A DNA stretch of 64,000 bases from Bacteroidales bacterium (GTDB taxonomy: Bacteria; Bacteroidota; Bacteroidia; Bacteroidales; UBA932). Positions within the stretch are counted from its first letter, which is position 1. Every line of letters begins with the position of its first letter. A program made the position numbers and the translations under genes. Below the pieces are notes generated by a model, which searched no databases, was not told where the DNA came from, and saw only the letters and a list, made by a program, of their open reading frames with translations. The stretch covers positions 1 through 64,000 of the forward strand of contig JAGBHM010000026.1 of NCBI GenBank assembly GCA_017935505.1, given 5' to 3'. Positions 1-9,700 of the stretch are shown here, piece after piece.

Positions 1-157
1 CCTTTGTGTATCAGGAGTTATGTCATTGATGCAAAACAATAAAGAACTCTGAAATAGGAACGGTTGCCATCTCGTTACCCAATTTCCATGCAATCCGAAT
101 AACCGTTTAATTCTAAGATAATTGCAAATTCTGCGATTTTTTAAGAAAAAAAAGAAT
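1..157. other. Upstream region of the first gene, edge of window
   Basis: No gene is recognised here. The first six bases read CCTTTG and could be the tail of a TAnnTTTG promoter box whose first two bases lie outside the window; if so the first gene would have a 5' leader of about 150 nt. A 7-bp inverted repeat (AACGGTT at 59-65, AACCGTT at 101-107) lies in the middle with a 35-base spacer. No TPP riboswitch core is visible, although the gene downstream resembles ThiL. Confidence 0.4.
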
Positions 158-1198
158 ATGGAAGAAAAAGGTGCAAAAAAAGAGCCAAAAGGTGCAAAAA
201 GAACAGAAATTTCCCAGATAGGAAAGCATGAATTGATGAGAAGACTTTTTGAGGGGACAGGATATGTCAATTCCAATCTGCACAAAATAGCTCTTCCCGG
301 CTCTGTGGTAATGTCAAATTCGCAGCTTATGCTCGAAGGTGTTGATTTTGATCTTGTCTATACACCTTTGAAACATCTGGGATACAAATCTGCCCTTTTG
401 GCAATAGGACCGCTGTATGCAAATTGTTACAATCCACACTCACTCTCCTACACTATAGGAATCTCAGCCCGTTTTGCAGCTGAGGATATTGTGGAGTTCT
501 GGACAGGCGTGGTTGCTGCGGCAAAGGAGCATAAGATAGAGAGCCTTTCCCTTGAACTGAAGGCCTCCATGACAGGACTTTCTGTTGGAATTGCATCACA
601 GGGAGTGCAGAAAAAGAGGGTATTGGATACCGTTCCACAACCCGACAAAAATGCTCTCATTTGTATAACAGGCAATGTTGGTGCGGCATATATGGGACTG
701 CATGTTCTTGAACGTGAGAAGATTATGTTTAACAGGCTTACCAAGGAGGAGGCTTCGAAATATGTGCAGCCCGATTTGAGCAAATACAAATATATCCTCA
801 GCCAGTACCTGAGCCCTGAGATAAATCCAAAAACCACAAGCCAGTTTGTTGAGGCCAAACTGTTGCCTGCGGCGGGCCAATTCATAACAAACGGTCTGGC
901 ATCGGCTGTAAAGCAGCTTTGCAGTGAATTGGATTGCGGGGCAAAAATATATCTGGAAAAGATTCCTATCGCATCCCAGACAATGGATATGGCAAAGGAG
1001 ATAAATATGGATGCTGTAACAGCAGCCCTCAATGGTGGTGATGATTACAAATTCCTCTTTGTAATACCTATCTCCGAGCACGAAAAGTTCCACAAAGAGT
1101 TCCCTAATGTGGATATCATAGGTCACCTCTGCGCCAAAGAGGCCGGTGCCGCTCTCGTAACTCCTGAAGGAGGCATGATTGAGATAAAGGCGCTGTAG
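158..1198 (+). CDS. ThiL/PurM-fold protein lacking the catalytic motifs (putative pseudoenzyme)
   Basis: The protein (346 aa) has the overall pattern of thiamine-monophosphate kinase (ThiL, AIR-synthase fold). It has an EGVDFDL segment followed by TPLKHLGYK, a GNVGAAYMGL segment, and a C-terminal NGGDDYKFLF at about residues 292-301. From family knowledge, ThiL binds Mg-ATP through acidic GDDAA, GGD and SDGL motifs. Here these read LPGSVV (about 46), LELKAS (about 132) and ITNGLAS (about 243), so the metal-binding aspartates are gone while the fold landmarks remain. It is therefore probably not a working kinase; a regulatory or binding role is inferred only. I chose ATG at 158 rather than the upstream TTG at 122, because the extra residues are only basic/aromatic. 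A lysine-rich N-terminus precedes the domain. It lies 30 bp upstream of the TonB receptor on the same strand. A diverged but active enzyme is less likely. Confidence 0.65.
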   Translation: MEEKGAKKEPKGAKRTEISQIGKHELMRRLFEGTGYVNSNLHKIALPGSVVMSNSQLMLEGVDFDLVYTPLKHLGYKSALLAIGPLYANCYNPHSLSYTIGISARFAAEDIVEFWTGVVAAAKEHKIESLSLELKASMTGLSVGIASQGVQKKRVLDTVPQPDKNALICITGNVGAAYMGLHVLEREKIMFNRLTKEEASKYVQPDLSKYKYILSQYLSPEINPKTTSQFVEAKLLPAAGQFITNGLASAVKQLCSELDCGAKIYLEKIPIASQTMDMAKEINMDAVTAALNGGDDYKFLFVIPISEHEKFHKEFPNVDIIGHLCAKEAGAALVTPEGGMIEIKAL

Positions 1199-1228
1199 AG
1201 GTGCAGTAGATTTTTAATAAAGATTGGC

Positions 1229-3475
1229 ATGAAAAAACTGTTTTTGTTGATTCTGTTCTTTTGGAGCAATTCCTGTTTATTGTACAGCCAGAACAAAGGA
1301 AAGGTCCACCAGTTGGATTCTGTGGTTGTTTCTGCTTCTGCAAAACGTGCGCTTAAGCAGACACAGCTAAGTGCCGTAGCTCTTCCTGCATCTGCAGTAT
1401 TTGCAATGCCGGCAACATTGGGGGAGATTGATGTGCTGAAATCATTGCAGATGCTTCCCGGTGTTCAGGGTGGAGGAGATGGTAATGTTTCGCTTTATAT
1501 CAGAGGAGGTGCCAGTTCTCAAAATCTGTATCTTGTAGATGGAGCTCCGTTATATAATCCCGAACACTTTAAGGGTTATGTTTCTGCTATAAATCCCATT
1601 GCGGTGAGTGATCTCATCCTGTACAAAGGTGGATTTCCGGCCCAATTTGGGAACAGGCTCTCAGGCATAGTGGATGTGGCATTGAAAAGAGGAGATTTTA
1701 ACAATTGGCATGGGGCTGTCAATGTGGGACTTTTGTCGGCATCGGCAATGGTGGAAGGCCCCATTATAAAAGACAAACTTTCGGTATCAGTCTCTGCGAG
1801 AAGGTCTTTCTATCAAGAAATTACATCAAAAATTGCGGATTGGCTTTATGATAAGGCCGATGAGAATGATGATGGAGTGCAATATAATTTCCCATTCAAG
1901 AAGGTCTCTTTTTATGATTTGAATGCCAAACTTTCATACAAGCCAAATGCCTGCAATATGATTGATTTGTCGTTTTACAAGGGCAGGGATATAAACAAAT
2001 TGAATGATCTGAAGAGGGTGAATAAAACTGTAAGTGACGACAGACTCTCGAGCCGCGAATCAATTTATATAGAAAACTCATCGGAAAAGTGGGGCAATCT
2101 GCTGTTAAGTGCCAACTGGAATTATTCCAAAGGTATTATAGAGTCTAACAACAACCTGGCTTATTCATCCTATTTTTTTGATGAACAATATTATTATAGA
2201 ACTGAAGATAATACATACTCAGAGCCGGACCATATTCAGATACTGGGCGATATACGAACTTGGACATCCCAATATAAATCAGCTATAGACAAAATACAAT
2301 TTTCGAGCATCAATAAAATAGAGAAAGGAATAGCGAAAGGGCTTGAATTTGGATTTGATGCAGGCTATGCTGTATATCATCCATATTATGGAAGTACTGA
2401 TAAATTTGAAAAACTATTTGGAGAATCTAAGGAGAGTGTTTCATTTAAAGGTGGAAAGAGGAACATGATATCAACAGGCATATTTGCTGCATACAATTTC
2501 GGTATAGGCAGTCTTGCGCAAGTTGATATAGGTATAAGAGGCTCTGCATACTTTGTAAAGGGGAAAGCATATTTATATCCGGAGCCAAGAGTTAATGTTG
2601 CCATGGATATAACAGACAAGCTCTCTCTTAAAGCTTCATACAGTATTATCAGCCAGGCAGAGCATAGAGTTTCAACGGCTGACCTTATAGAGGATTCTGA
2701 TGTGTGGATGCCGGCAGGGAGAGAGATAAAGCCATCTGTATCAAGTCAGGTTGCAGCTGGAGTATTTTATGATTTTAAAGATAAGAAGGGGCTCTCAATC
2801 TCCTTGGAGGGATATTACAAGAATATGACAGATATTCTGGAATATAAAGATATATCCTTTTCTGCTTTCAGCGCAGAGGAGTGGGAAGAGAGTGTAGCGG
2901 TTGGAAAAGGCTGGGCATACGGAGCAGAATTTTTGTTGCGAAAGGATAAAGGGAAAACAACAGGATGGTTGTCTTATACCTGGAGCAAATCATTGGAAAA
3001 ATTCGATAGGGAGAATCAGGTTCTCAATTATGGGAATGCATTTTATGCACCGCATGATTGCAGAAATAGCATAACGTTGAACATAACGCAGAAAATAGGG
3101 AAAAACCTCGATTTCTCAGCAACATTTTCATACCATACAGGACGTTACAGGACCATGTATAATTTGGATATTAATATAAATGAGATGAGGCCTCATGCCA
3201 ATAAAGGTGGTATTATCCCTTTACATCTTTTATGGCATAGCTACAGATCAAAACTGATTAGTGAAAGAAATAATGTAAAATTAGCTGATTATCACAAGCT
3301 TGATGTGGCATTTAACTATCGGATAGTCCACAATACAGGTAAAAGTACAATAAATGTGGGAATAACCAATCTGTACAATAATTATAATATATCATTCATT
3401 AGAGGTGGTGATCCTTTGACAAGAATTTGCATGTTTCCAATAATGCCTTCTCTATCATATTCATACAATTTCTAA
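1229..3475 (+). CDS. TonB-dependent outer-membrane receptor
   Basis: An outer-membrane TonB-dependent transporter of 748 aa. A signal peptide (residues 1 to about 20, ending LLYSQ) leads almost directly into the plug domain, with DVLKSLQMLPGVQ, then YIRGGASSQNLYLVDGAPLY at about 90-110 and a long beta-barrel ending SLSYSYNF with a terminal aromatic residue. The usual N-terminal carboxypeptidase-regulatory-like domain of Bacteroidota SusC-type receptors is absent and the protein is shorter than typical SusC (about 1000 aa), so it belongs to the smaller receptor class commonly paired with DUF4249 lipoproteins. The DUF4249 gene follows after 10 bp. Substrate is unknown; the downstream C10 protease suggests peptides, which is inference. 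Confidence 0.88.
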   Translation: MKKLFLLILFFWSNSCLLYSQNKGKVHQLDSVVVSASAKRALKQTQLSAVALPASAVFAMPATLGEIDVLKSLQMLPGVQGGGDGNVSLYIRGGASSQNLYLVDGAPLYNPEHFKGYVSAINPIAVSDLILYKGGFPAQFGNRLSGIVDVALKRGDFNNWHGAVNVGLLSASAMVEGPIIKDKLSVSVSARRSFYQEITSKIADWLYDKADENDDGVQYNFPFKKVSFYDLNAKLSYKPNACNMIDLSFYKGRDINKLNDLKRVNKTVSDDRLSSRESIYIENSSEKWGNLLLSANWNYSKGIIESNNNLAYSSYFFDEQYYYRTEDNTYSEPDHIQILGDIRTWTSQYKSAIDKIQFSSINKIEKGIAKGLEFGFDAGYAVYHPYYGSTDKFEKLFGESKESVSFKGGKRNMISTGIFAAYNFGIGSLAQVDIGIRGSAYFVKGKAYLYPEPRVNVAMDITDKLSLKASYSIISQAEHRVSTADLIEDSDVWMPAGREIKPSVSSQVAAGVFYDFKDKKGLSISLEGYYKNMTDILEYKDISFSAFSAEEWEESVAVGKGWAYGAEFLLRKDKGKTTGWLSYTWSKSLEKFDRENQVLNYGNAFYAPHDCRNSITLNITQKIGKNLDFSATFSYHTGRYRTMYNLDININEMRPHANKGGIIPLHLLWHSYRSKLISERNNVKLADYHKLDVAFNYRIVHNTGKSTINVGITNLYNNYNISFIRGGDPLTRICMFPIMPSLSYSYNF

Positions 3476-3485
3476 AAGCAGCAGT

Positions 3486-4571
3486 ATGAGGAATTTGTTT
3501 AAAATATTTGTGATGATGTCATGGATGCTCTGCATCATAAGTTGTGAAAAACCTTGGTATTACGATACTGGAGAGAAGAATGAGATGTATACCATAGTAA
3601 CTGTTTATTCAGACTCTCTGATAACCGGAGATGTTTGGCCGGTTATAGATTACTTGAACCCAACCTTTAATAAAAACAGTAGCCACAGTATGGCTCTAAA
3701 ATCTTTGGCAACCTTTTCGGTAAATGATGGGGATCCGATAAAATTTGAAAAGCGGGAGTACTCACAGCCTTCTTACAATTACGGATTTTATTTGGAATCA
3801 TTTTACCCTTTCAAGGCTGGAGATAAAATAGATCTGAGCATCAGTTATAATGATATATATACACCAATAAGATCTACTGTAATTATGCCGGACAAGCCTG
3901 AAATTCAAGCTGAGTATATTGGTTGTGAGGAAAATCCACGTAATTCGCAAGTATATGATTCTCTGTGTGTAGTAAAAGTGAAGATAAAAGATGCTGCTGC
4001 AAAAAAGGATTATTATATGTTTAACATATACTCTGGTACAGATATGTTGGTTGAAAAGAGATATAATGATGTGCCTAACGATTCTCTGCTCAAGACCGGA
4101 CATTTCCCATATGATTATTTAATGGAAAGGTATATGCTACTTAAGCAGTATGGCACATTGAAAGATACAGTATACTGGGATCACCATTACCTAGACTATT
4201 TCTATTCAGATGAACATTTTTTTATTAACAGCAAACCCTCTGAAAGTGAGTATTATACAAACTCGTTATTTGATGATTCATCGTTTAATGGCAGAGATTA
4301 TGAGTTTATTATCAAATTCCCAAAGTATATCAGAAAACAGCATCGTCCTTCAAAGGAAGTTGTGACCGATTATTTCCTTAAGGAGAATAAAATATTGGAA
4401 CAGAGGCATTATGCATTGTTAAGAATTGACAAACTCTCTGAAGATTATTATGAGTATATAAAACAAACCTTACATAGTTCTCTGGCTGTAATGACAGTTT
4501 CAAATATTCAAGGCGGCTTAGGAGTCTTTGGGGCAGTAAATGGCGGTGATATTATAAGAATTGATTTTTAG
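3486..4571 (+). CDS. DUF4249 family lipoprotein, partner of TonB receptor
   Basis: A 361-aa lipoprotein with a lipobox (CIISCEKP, Cys20). The N-terminal part with YTIVTVYSDSLITGD, then FSVNDGDPIKF and FKAGDKIDLSI, has the beta-rich look of DUF4249. Proteins of this family are typically encoded directly after a TonB-dependent receptor and are thought to act as surface or periplasmic accessory lipoproteins, analogous to SusD. The gene starts 10 bp after the receptor stop, so the two are almost certainly co-transcribed. The ligand cannot be told from sequence. Base composition is AT-rich compared with the housekeeping genes further right, consistent with fast evolution or acquisition. Confidence 0.8.
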   Translation: MRNLFKIFVMMSWMLCIISCEKPWYYDTGEKNEMYTIVTVYSDSLITGDVWPVIDYLNPTFNKNSSHSMALKSLATFSVNDGDPIKFEKREYSQPSYNYGFYLESFYPFKAGDKIDLSISYNDIYTPIRSTVIMPDKPEIQAEYIGCEENPRNSQVYDSLCVVKVKIKDAAAKKDYYMFNIYSGTDMLVEKRYNDVPNDSLLKTGHFPYDYLMERYMLLKQYGTLKDTVYWDHHYLDYFYSDEHFFINSKPSESEYYTNSLFDDSSFNGRDYEFIIKFPKYIRKQHRPSKEVVTDYFLKENKILEQRHYALLRIDKLSEDYYEYIKQTLHSSLAVMTVSNIQGGLGVFGAVNGGDIIRIDF

Positions 4572-4594
4572 CTGCTCTTTGAGAAAGAAAGAAC

Positions 4595-4602
4595 TATCTT
4601 TG
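4595..4602 (+). promoter_or_regulatory. Putative -7 box upstream of the C10 protease
   Basis: TATCTTTG fits TAnnTTTG, 26 bp before the protease start. No clear TTTG lies at the right distance upstream. It suggests that the protease and the following lipoprotein could be expressed apart from the receptor pair. Confidence 0.4.
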
Positions 4603-4627
4603 TAGAAACAATTATAATATCGGTGTC

Positions 4628-6016
4628 ATGAAAAAACTATTTGCTTTGATTATCCTTTCACTTGCAATAGTTGCATGTGAAAAAGAGGACTCTATGAGAG
4701 AATCTAAAAAGAATCAAGAGTCTTTGTATAATATGGACTCGTCAATCTTTTTAAGTGAGCAAAAAGCTCTCGAAAAGGTGGTTAGTCAGATGAATCTGTT
4801 CAATGGATGTGTTGGCACAAAAAGCAAACATTATGGTGTGCGAAGCGTTGATATTATTAATCCTCCAACTAAATCCGACGTCAATTCTCCGCTATTTCTG
4901 TTTAATTTTGATAATGCAGAAGGTTTTGCATTGATATCTGCAGATAAAAGAGACGAAAATACTATCTATTTATTGTCAACAGAAGGGAACTTGGATAGTA
5001 AGTTGTTGACAGACAAATCATCTCCATATAACTTTCTATATGAATGTGTAAACCAATATCAGCGCTCTGTAATATCCCAATATAGAGAACCATTGTTGAC
5101 TAAAGGCGCAGAAGATGAAGAATTAGTAATAACGAGATCTGTTGCTTACCAAAGAGGACCGTATCTTACAACAAGATGGGAGCAAGGAAATCCTTTTAAT
5201 CAGATTTTGAGAGAGCGATTACAGATACCGTCATATTGTGCTTGTAATGTTGGATGCACGCCATTAGCCATAGGGCAGATATTCAATTATGTGGCACAAA
5301 GAGATTTTATAATGTTTGTCCAATATAGTGGTAATGTGTTTAATATGGAATATATTAATCAGATTAAAAATAAGGCAGATGCTGAAGACGACCAAAACCA
5401 TGAATCTGAATCGGGTAATTATGGTACAAATGTGTGTGAAGTCTCTGAAATGCTTTATTATATAGGGCAAGCTGTAGGAACAACATATTCATATGATAGC
5501 ACCATTACAGCATATGTAGGTTCAACGCCTCCCGGAAATAATGTTTTATCTGGCATTAGAAGTTTTGGATTTACTTGTTCTGAATTTCAAAATTATAGTA
5601 TGACGCTTGTTAAAAATGCATTGCTAGATTCTTGTGCAGTTTTAGCAAACGGGTGGGATATGAATGGAGCTAATGGACATTCGTGGGTTATTGATGGATA
5701 CAAAGAAGTGGTAGATGAATATAGGACATATGATGGAGAAGGTAATATTGTGGAAAATACACCTCTTACCGATTATAATTATGATATTACATACAATTAC
5801 TTTCATTGTAATTTTGGATGGTCTTTAGGCAATGCCAATGGTGATTATACAATATCACGGGTATATGAAGCGCTAGGATACCCTTCCCAAACTTATGTAT
5901 ATTCCAATATATTTAGTAGCTTAAATAGAGGAATAGCTGATAATACCGTATCTATAGGCGATTTTGCATATCCGATAGTAGAAGTTATTAGTGATATAAG
6001 TTATCCAAAAAATTAG
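4628..6016 (+). CDS. C10 family cysteine protease (streptopain-like) lipoprotein
   Basis: Secreted cysteine protease precursor of 462 aa. A lipobox (AIVACEKE, Cys17) implies lipid anchoring. Residues of about 40-150 resemble the Spi/I69 inhibitory propeptide of C10 peptidases (FNFDNAEGFALISAD). The catalytic cysteine is Cys210 in NVGCTPLAIGQI and the catalytic histidine His351 in NGHSWVIDGY. The downstream FHCNFGW matches the tryptophan motif that shapes the oxyanion hole in SpeB (HVNWGW). All key residues are present, so it should be active after propeptide removal. It follows the DUF4249 gene by 56 bp with a possible promoter of its own; the next gene starts 23 bp later. Possible roles are degradation of extracellular protein for uptake by the adjacent receptor, or a host-directed protease. 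The association with the receptor is inferred from gene order. Confidence 0.85.
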   Translation: MKKLFALIILSLAIVACEKEDSMRESKKNQESLYNMDSSIFLSEQKALEKVVSQMNLFNGCVGTKSKHYGVRSVDIINPPTKSDVNSPLFLFNFDNAEGFALISADKRDENTIYLLSTEGNLDSKLLTDKSSPYNFLYECVNQYQRSVISQYREPLLTKGAEDEELVITRSVAYQRGPYLTTRWEQGNPFNQILRERLQIPSYCACNVGCTPLAIGQIFNYVAQRDFIMFVQYSGNVFNMEYINQIKNKADAEDDQNHESESGNYGTNVCEVSEMLYYIGQAVGTTYSYDSTITAYVGSTPPGNNVLSGIRSFGFTCSEFQNYSMTLVKNALLDSCAVLANGWDMNGANGHSWVIDGYKEVVDEYRTYDGEGNIVENTPLTDYNYDITYNYFHCNFGWSLGNANGDYTISRVYEALGYPSQTYVYSNIFSSLNRGIADNTVSIGDFAYPIVEVISDISYPKN

Positions 6017-6039
6017 TGAAAATTTTAAAAGATGTAAAT

Positions 6040-6762
6040 ATGGGTTATAAGAGATTGATATATTTGTTCATGGTGTTAATAGCTGTGACTGCATGTGAGA
6101 AGAAGGAAAACACGAAAAATGTGTATGAGTATTATCCGGAGCCTGAAAATCTGGCTGTAAATGAGGTGGCCTTATGTGATTCTATAGTTGTGGGCAATAC
6201 AGAGTTTACTCAAGAAGAGGTGTATCAGATGCTCAGGTGTGGAGAGGATGAAGCTTGGTATATGTATGAAATACTACATGGAAAACTTAAAAGTGAGATA
6301 TATAACTATAAATATGATGAATTAGATAAAAGAATTTTTGTAAAGACTATAAAGGAGTGGTCTCCTGGTAAATTTATACTAGGTGGCGTTTCGTATGTTA
6401 GCAAATTGGCTATTGTAGGATTTTACGACAACAATAAATATGTATGTTATATACCAAACAGATATGAAGGATGGTCAAATAATGTTTATGCCAGTGACAA
6501 TCAAGGTTGCCAATCATCTGAACGGAGTTATAGAGTAGAGGATGGCAACTTGATTTGCGGAACAATTCCTGGATTGGTTACCTCTTTAGAGCCGGTTCCT
6601 CTTAAGTTAGTTTCTGTAGAGGAGGATCGGATAATTTTTGATAGGGAGATTTATAAATTGAACAGTAACGAACTGCATTCTGCAACAAGATATGTGGCCT
6701 ATAAGTTGAAATATAAAGATTTGGCAAGCCTGCCGGTGGATGATTCAAGACTGCAGTTTTAA
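6040..6762 (+). CDS. Lipoprotein of unknown function
   Basis: I do not recognise this 240-aa protein. The start chosen is the ATG at 6040, giving MGYKRLIYLF and a lipobox (AVTACEKK, Cys19); an upstream GTG at 6016 would overlap the protease stop codon. The mature part begins with an acidic stretch, is rich in Tyr, Glu and Val with alternating hydrophobic residues, and contains three cysteines besides the lipidated one (in ALCDS, MLRCGE and NQGCQ), plus one in YVCY and one in LICGT. A beta-rich fold is plausible. It directly follows the C10 protease and ends before a hairpin shared with dnaE. By analogy with other C10 loci it might be an inhibitor, chaperone or binding protein for the protease, but nothing in the sequence proves this. 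Confidence 0.7.
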   Translation: MGYKRLIYLFMVLIAVTACEKKENTKNVYEYYPEPENLAVNEVALCDSIVVGNTEFTQEEVYQMLRCGEDEAWYMYEILHGKLKSEIYNYKYDELDKRIFVKTIKEWSPGKFILGGVSYVSKLAIVGFYDNNKYVCYIPNRYEGWSNNVYASDNQGCQSSERSYRVEDGNLICGTIPGLVTSLEPVPLKLVSVEEDRIIFDREIYKLNSNELHSATRYVAYKLKYKDLASLPVDDSRLQF

Positions 6763-6765
6763 TTC

Positions 6766-6794
6766 CGCAGGTGCAAATTATAGATGCACCTGCG
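6766..6794. terminator. Shared hairpin between convergent lipoprotein and dnaE genes
   Basis: Perfect 10-bp arms CGCAGGTGCA (6766-6775) and TGCACCTGCG (6785-6794) with a 9-base loop. It lies just past the lipoprotein stop and overlaps the last codons and stop of dnaE on the other strand. On the plus strand it is followed by TTTCTACTTT, so it works best as terminator for the lipoprotein operon. Confidence 0.6.
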
Positions 6795-9700
6795 TTTCTA
6801 CTTTATAGTTGAGGTTGTAGTGTTCAACGAAGTCGATGAACTCCGGTGTTACATCAATTTTATATTTGCGTGAGAAGAACTCTACAGCAATCTGGTGTTC
6901 ATAATCAAGTACATTTATGGAGAGCATCTTTTTTCCCTTGTTGGCCTTTATTGCCTTCAGAAGATCTTTGTTGAATTTTTTGTCTATTTTATCTGTAGGC
7001 AGGTTTATGGTGAATGATTTTATAAATTCATCCTTGGTATTTGCCAGCAGTGTTATCTTCCTGATTTTGAGTTCGCACTCTACCGGTGAGGCATTCTCTT
7101 TATTTGCAGGATTATCCTTGTCTGCCGGTTTAGAATAGATTTTTGGCATTATTGCACATTTCACAAACAGGGCATTGCCCTCTTCAACGAATTGGAGGAA
7201 GTTTTCGTAGTCTTTTCCAAAGAGGCTGAAGTTTATGCTTCCCGAATAATCCTCAAGTGTAAAGCTCATCCATGGTTTTCCGCTTTTTTGCGAAACACGT
7301 TTGCTTATACCGCTTATAAGGCCGGCAATATATACCTCTTTCCTATGGAGGGTATCATCTGTAGATGCTTGTGAAACAAGCTCCTGGAGCTGGGTAATAG
7401 TATATTGTGCAAAATTGTTGATTTCAAACTTATACATGTCGAGAGGATGGGACGACAGGTACATTCCCACAAAGTCCTTCTCCTTTTTCAAGAATTCGAG
7501 CAGATTGTACTCCGGTGAAGGTACTGGAATCTCCGGAGGGGTTGGTTTGAATCCCTCATCTGCATCGCCAAAGAGTGAATTGCCGCTGCTCAAGGAGTCG
7601 CTCTGAAGTTTTGAACCATATCGGCAGAGGGCCTCTATAAATATCTCATTCTTTGAATTCGGAAGGAAATACTGGTCGCGACGGATATTCTCAAAAGAGT
7701 CGAATCCACCGGCATATACGAGTGATTCAATGGTCTTTTTATTTACAACACCACACTTTGATGCACGCTCAATGAAATCGAAGACATTTTCGTATGGTCT
7801 CTCTTTGCGTCCCTGAACAATACTGTCTACAACGGCTCCGCCCACACCCTTTACACCTGCCATTCCAAATCGGATATTGCCCGCCTTGTTCACTGTAAAC
7901 CGGCGCTCGCTCTCATTGATATCGGGGCCCAAAACTGCAATTCCCATACGTTTGCACTCATCCATTAGCTTGGTAATCTCCTCAATATTGTTGAGGTTCT
8001 TACTCAAGTTGGCTGCCATGAATTCTGCAGGATAGTGCGCCTTCATATATGCAGTCTGGTAGGCCACCCATGCGTAGCATGTTGCATGCGATTTGTTGAA
8101 GGCATATGCGGCAAAGGCGGTCCAGTCTTTCCATATTTTCTCCAGAGTCTCCTCCGGATGGCCATTCTTAATACCTCCCTCCAAGAAAAGGGTTTTGAGC
8201 TCCATCATCTTGTCTATGAGCTTTTTACCCATAGCCTTACGGAGTCCGTCGGCCTGGCCTTTGGTAAAGTCTGCAAGTTTCTGCGACAGAAGCATCACCT
8301 GCTCCTGATATACTGTAATTCCGTAGGTATCTTTAAGTATATCTTCCATCTGCGGAAGGTCATACTCAATCTTCTTGCGTCCCTGCTTGCGGTCTACAAA
8401 GTCTGGAATATAATCCATCGGGCCAGGACGGTAGAGGGCATTCATGGCAATGAGATCTTCAAACCTTGTTGGCTTGAGCTCCCTGAGCCACTTCTGCATT
8501 CCTGGCGACTCAAACTGGAATATTGCAACAGTATCGCCACGGCTGAAGAGTTCGTAGGTGAGCTTGTCATCAATAGGAATTGTATCTACATCCACATCAA
8601 TGCCTCTTGCCTTCTTCACATTTGAAACTGCCTCCTTGAGGATGGAGAGAGTCTTCAGGCCAAGGAAATCCATCTTGAGCATACCGACATCCTCAATGAA
8701 TGAGCCTTCATATTGCGAAACCCACATATCTTCGCCTGTCTCCTTGTCTTTTGCAATGCAGATCGGAATATGCTCTGTGAGATTGTCGCGGCCAATGATT
8801 ATGGCACAGGCGTGTACACCGGTATTTCTTACGGTTCCTTCGAGTTTCTGGGCATACTGGAGAGTCTCCTTCACACCCGGAATTGTTGAGGATTCGAGAG
8901 CCTCCTTCATTTCGGGCACCAGTTTTACACAGTTGCCCACATTAACCTTCACCTTCTTCTCCTCAATGATCTCCTCGCCGTTTTCACCGGTCTTCTTTAT
9001 GATTTCAGGAGGAAATTTGTCGGGAACAAGCTTGGCAAGCCTGTCTGACTCTGCAAGAGGTACCTGCTGTATGCGGGCAATATCTTTTATGGCACTCTTG
9101 GTCGCCATTGTACCAAAGGTAACCACATGTGAAACGTGGTCCTTACCATATTTGCCCTCCACATACTGGAGCACTTTGCCGCGGCCGTCGTCATCAAAGT
9201 CGATATCGATATCGGGCATTGAGATACGTTCCGGATTGAGGAAACGCTCAAACAGAAGGTCATATTTTATAGGGTCGATATGGGTAATTCCAAGGCAGTA
9301 TGCAACAACAGAGCCTGCTGCTGAACCACGGCCCGGACCAACCCAAACACCCATTCCACGAGCTGCGGCAATGAAGTCCTGCACAATCAAAAAGTAATCT
9401 GGGAATCCCATTCTTTTAATTGTAGCAAGCTCAAAATCAATCCTTTCCCTTACCTGATCGGTAATCTCCTTATAATTCTTTTCAGCACCTTTGTATGTGA
9501 GATGCCTCAAATATTCATTTGAATCTGCAAATTCCGACGGAATCTCAAAAATAGGGAGAATGTGGTCACAGTCGATTTTATATTTTTCAATTTTATCGGC
9601 AATTTCAATGGTATTTGAAATTACCTCCGGATGGTCTGGGAAGAGTGCTGCCATCTCCTCCTCGGTCTTCAGATACTCCTGCTGGGTATATCTGAGTCGC

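Noticed and set aside
1-157. TPP riboswitch before the ThiL-like gene
   Set aside because: The conserved CUGAGA and related core elements are absent.
8558-9397. Plus-strand ORF of 279 codons inside dnaE
   Set aside because: It is antisense to the conserved polymerase core, has no recognisable domain, and its codon pattern is that of a shadow frame.
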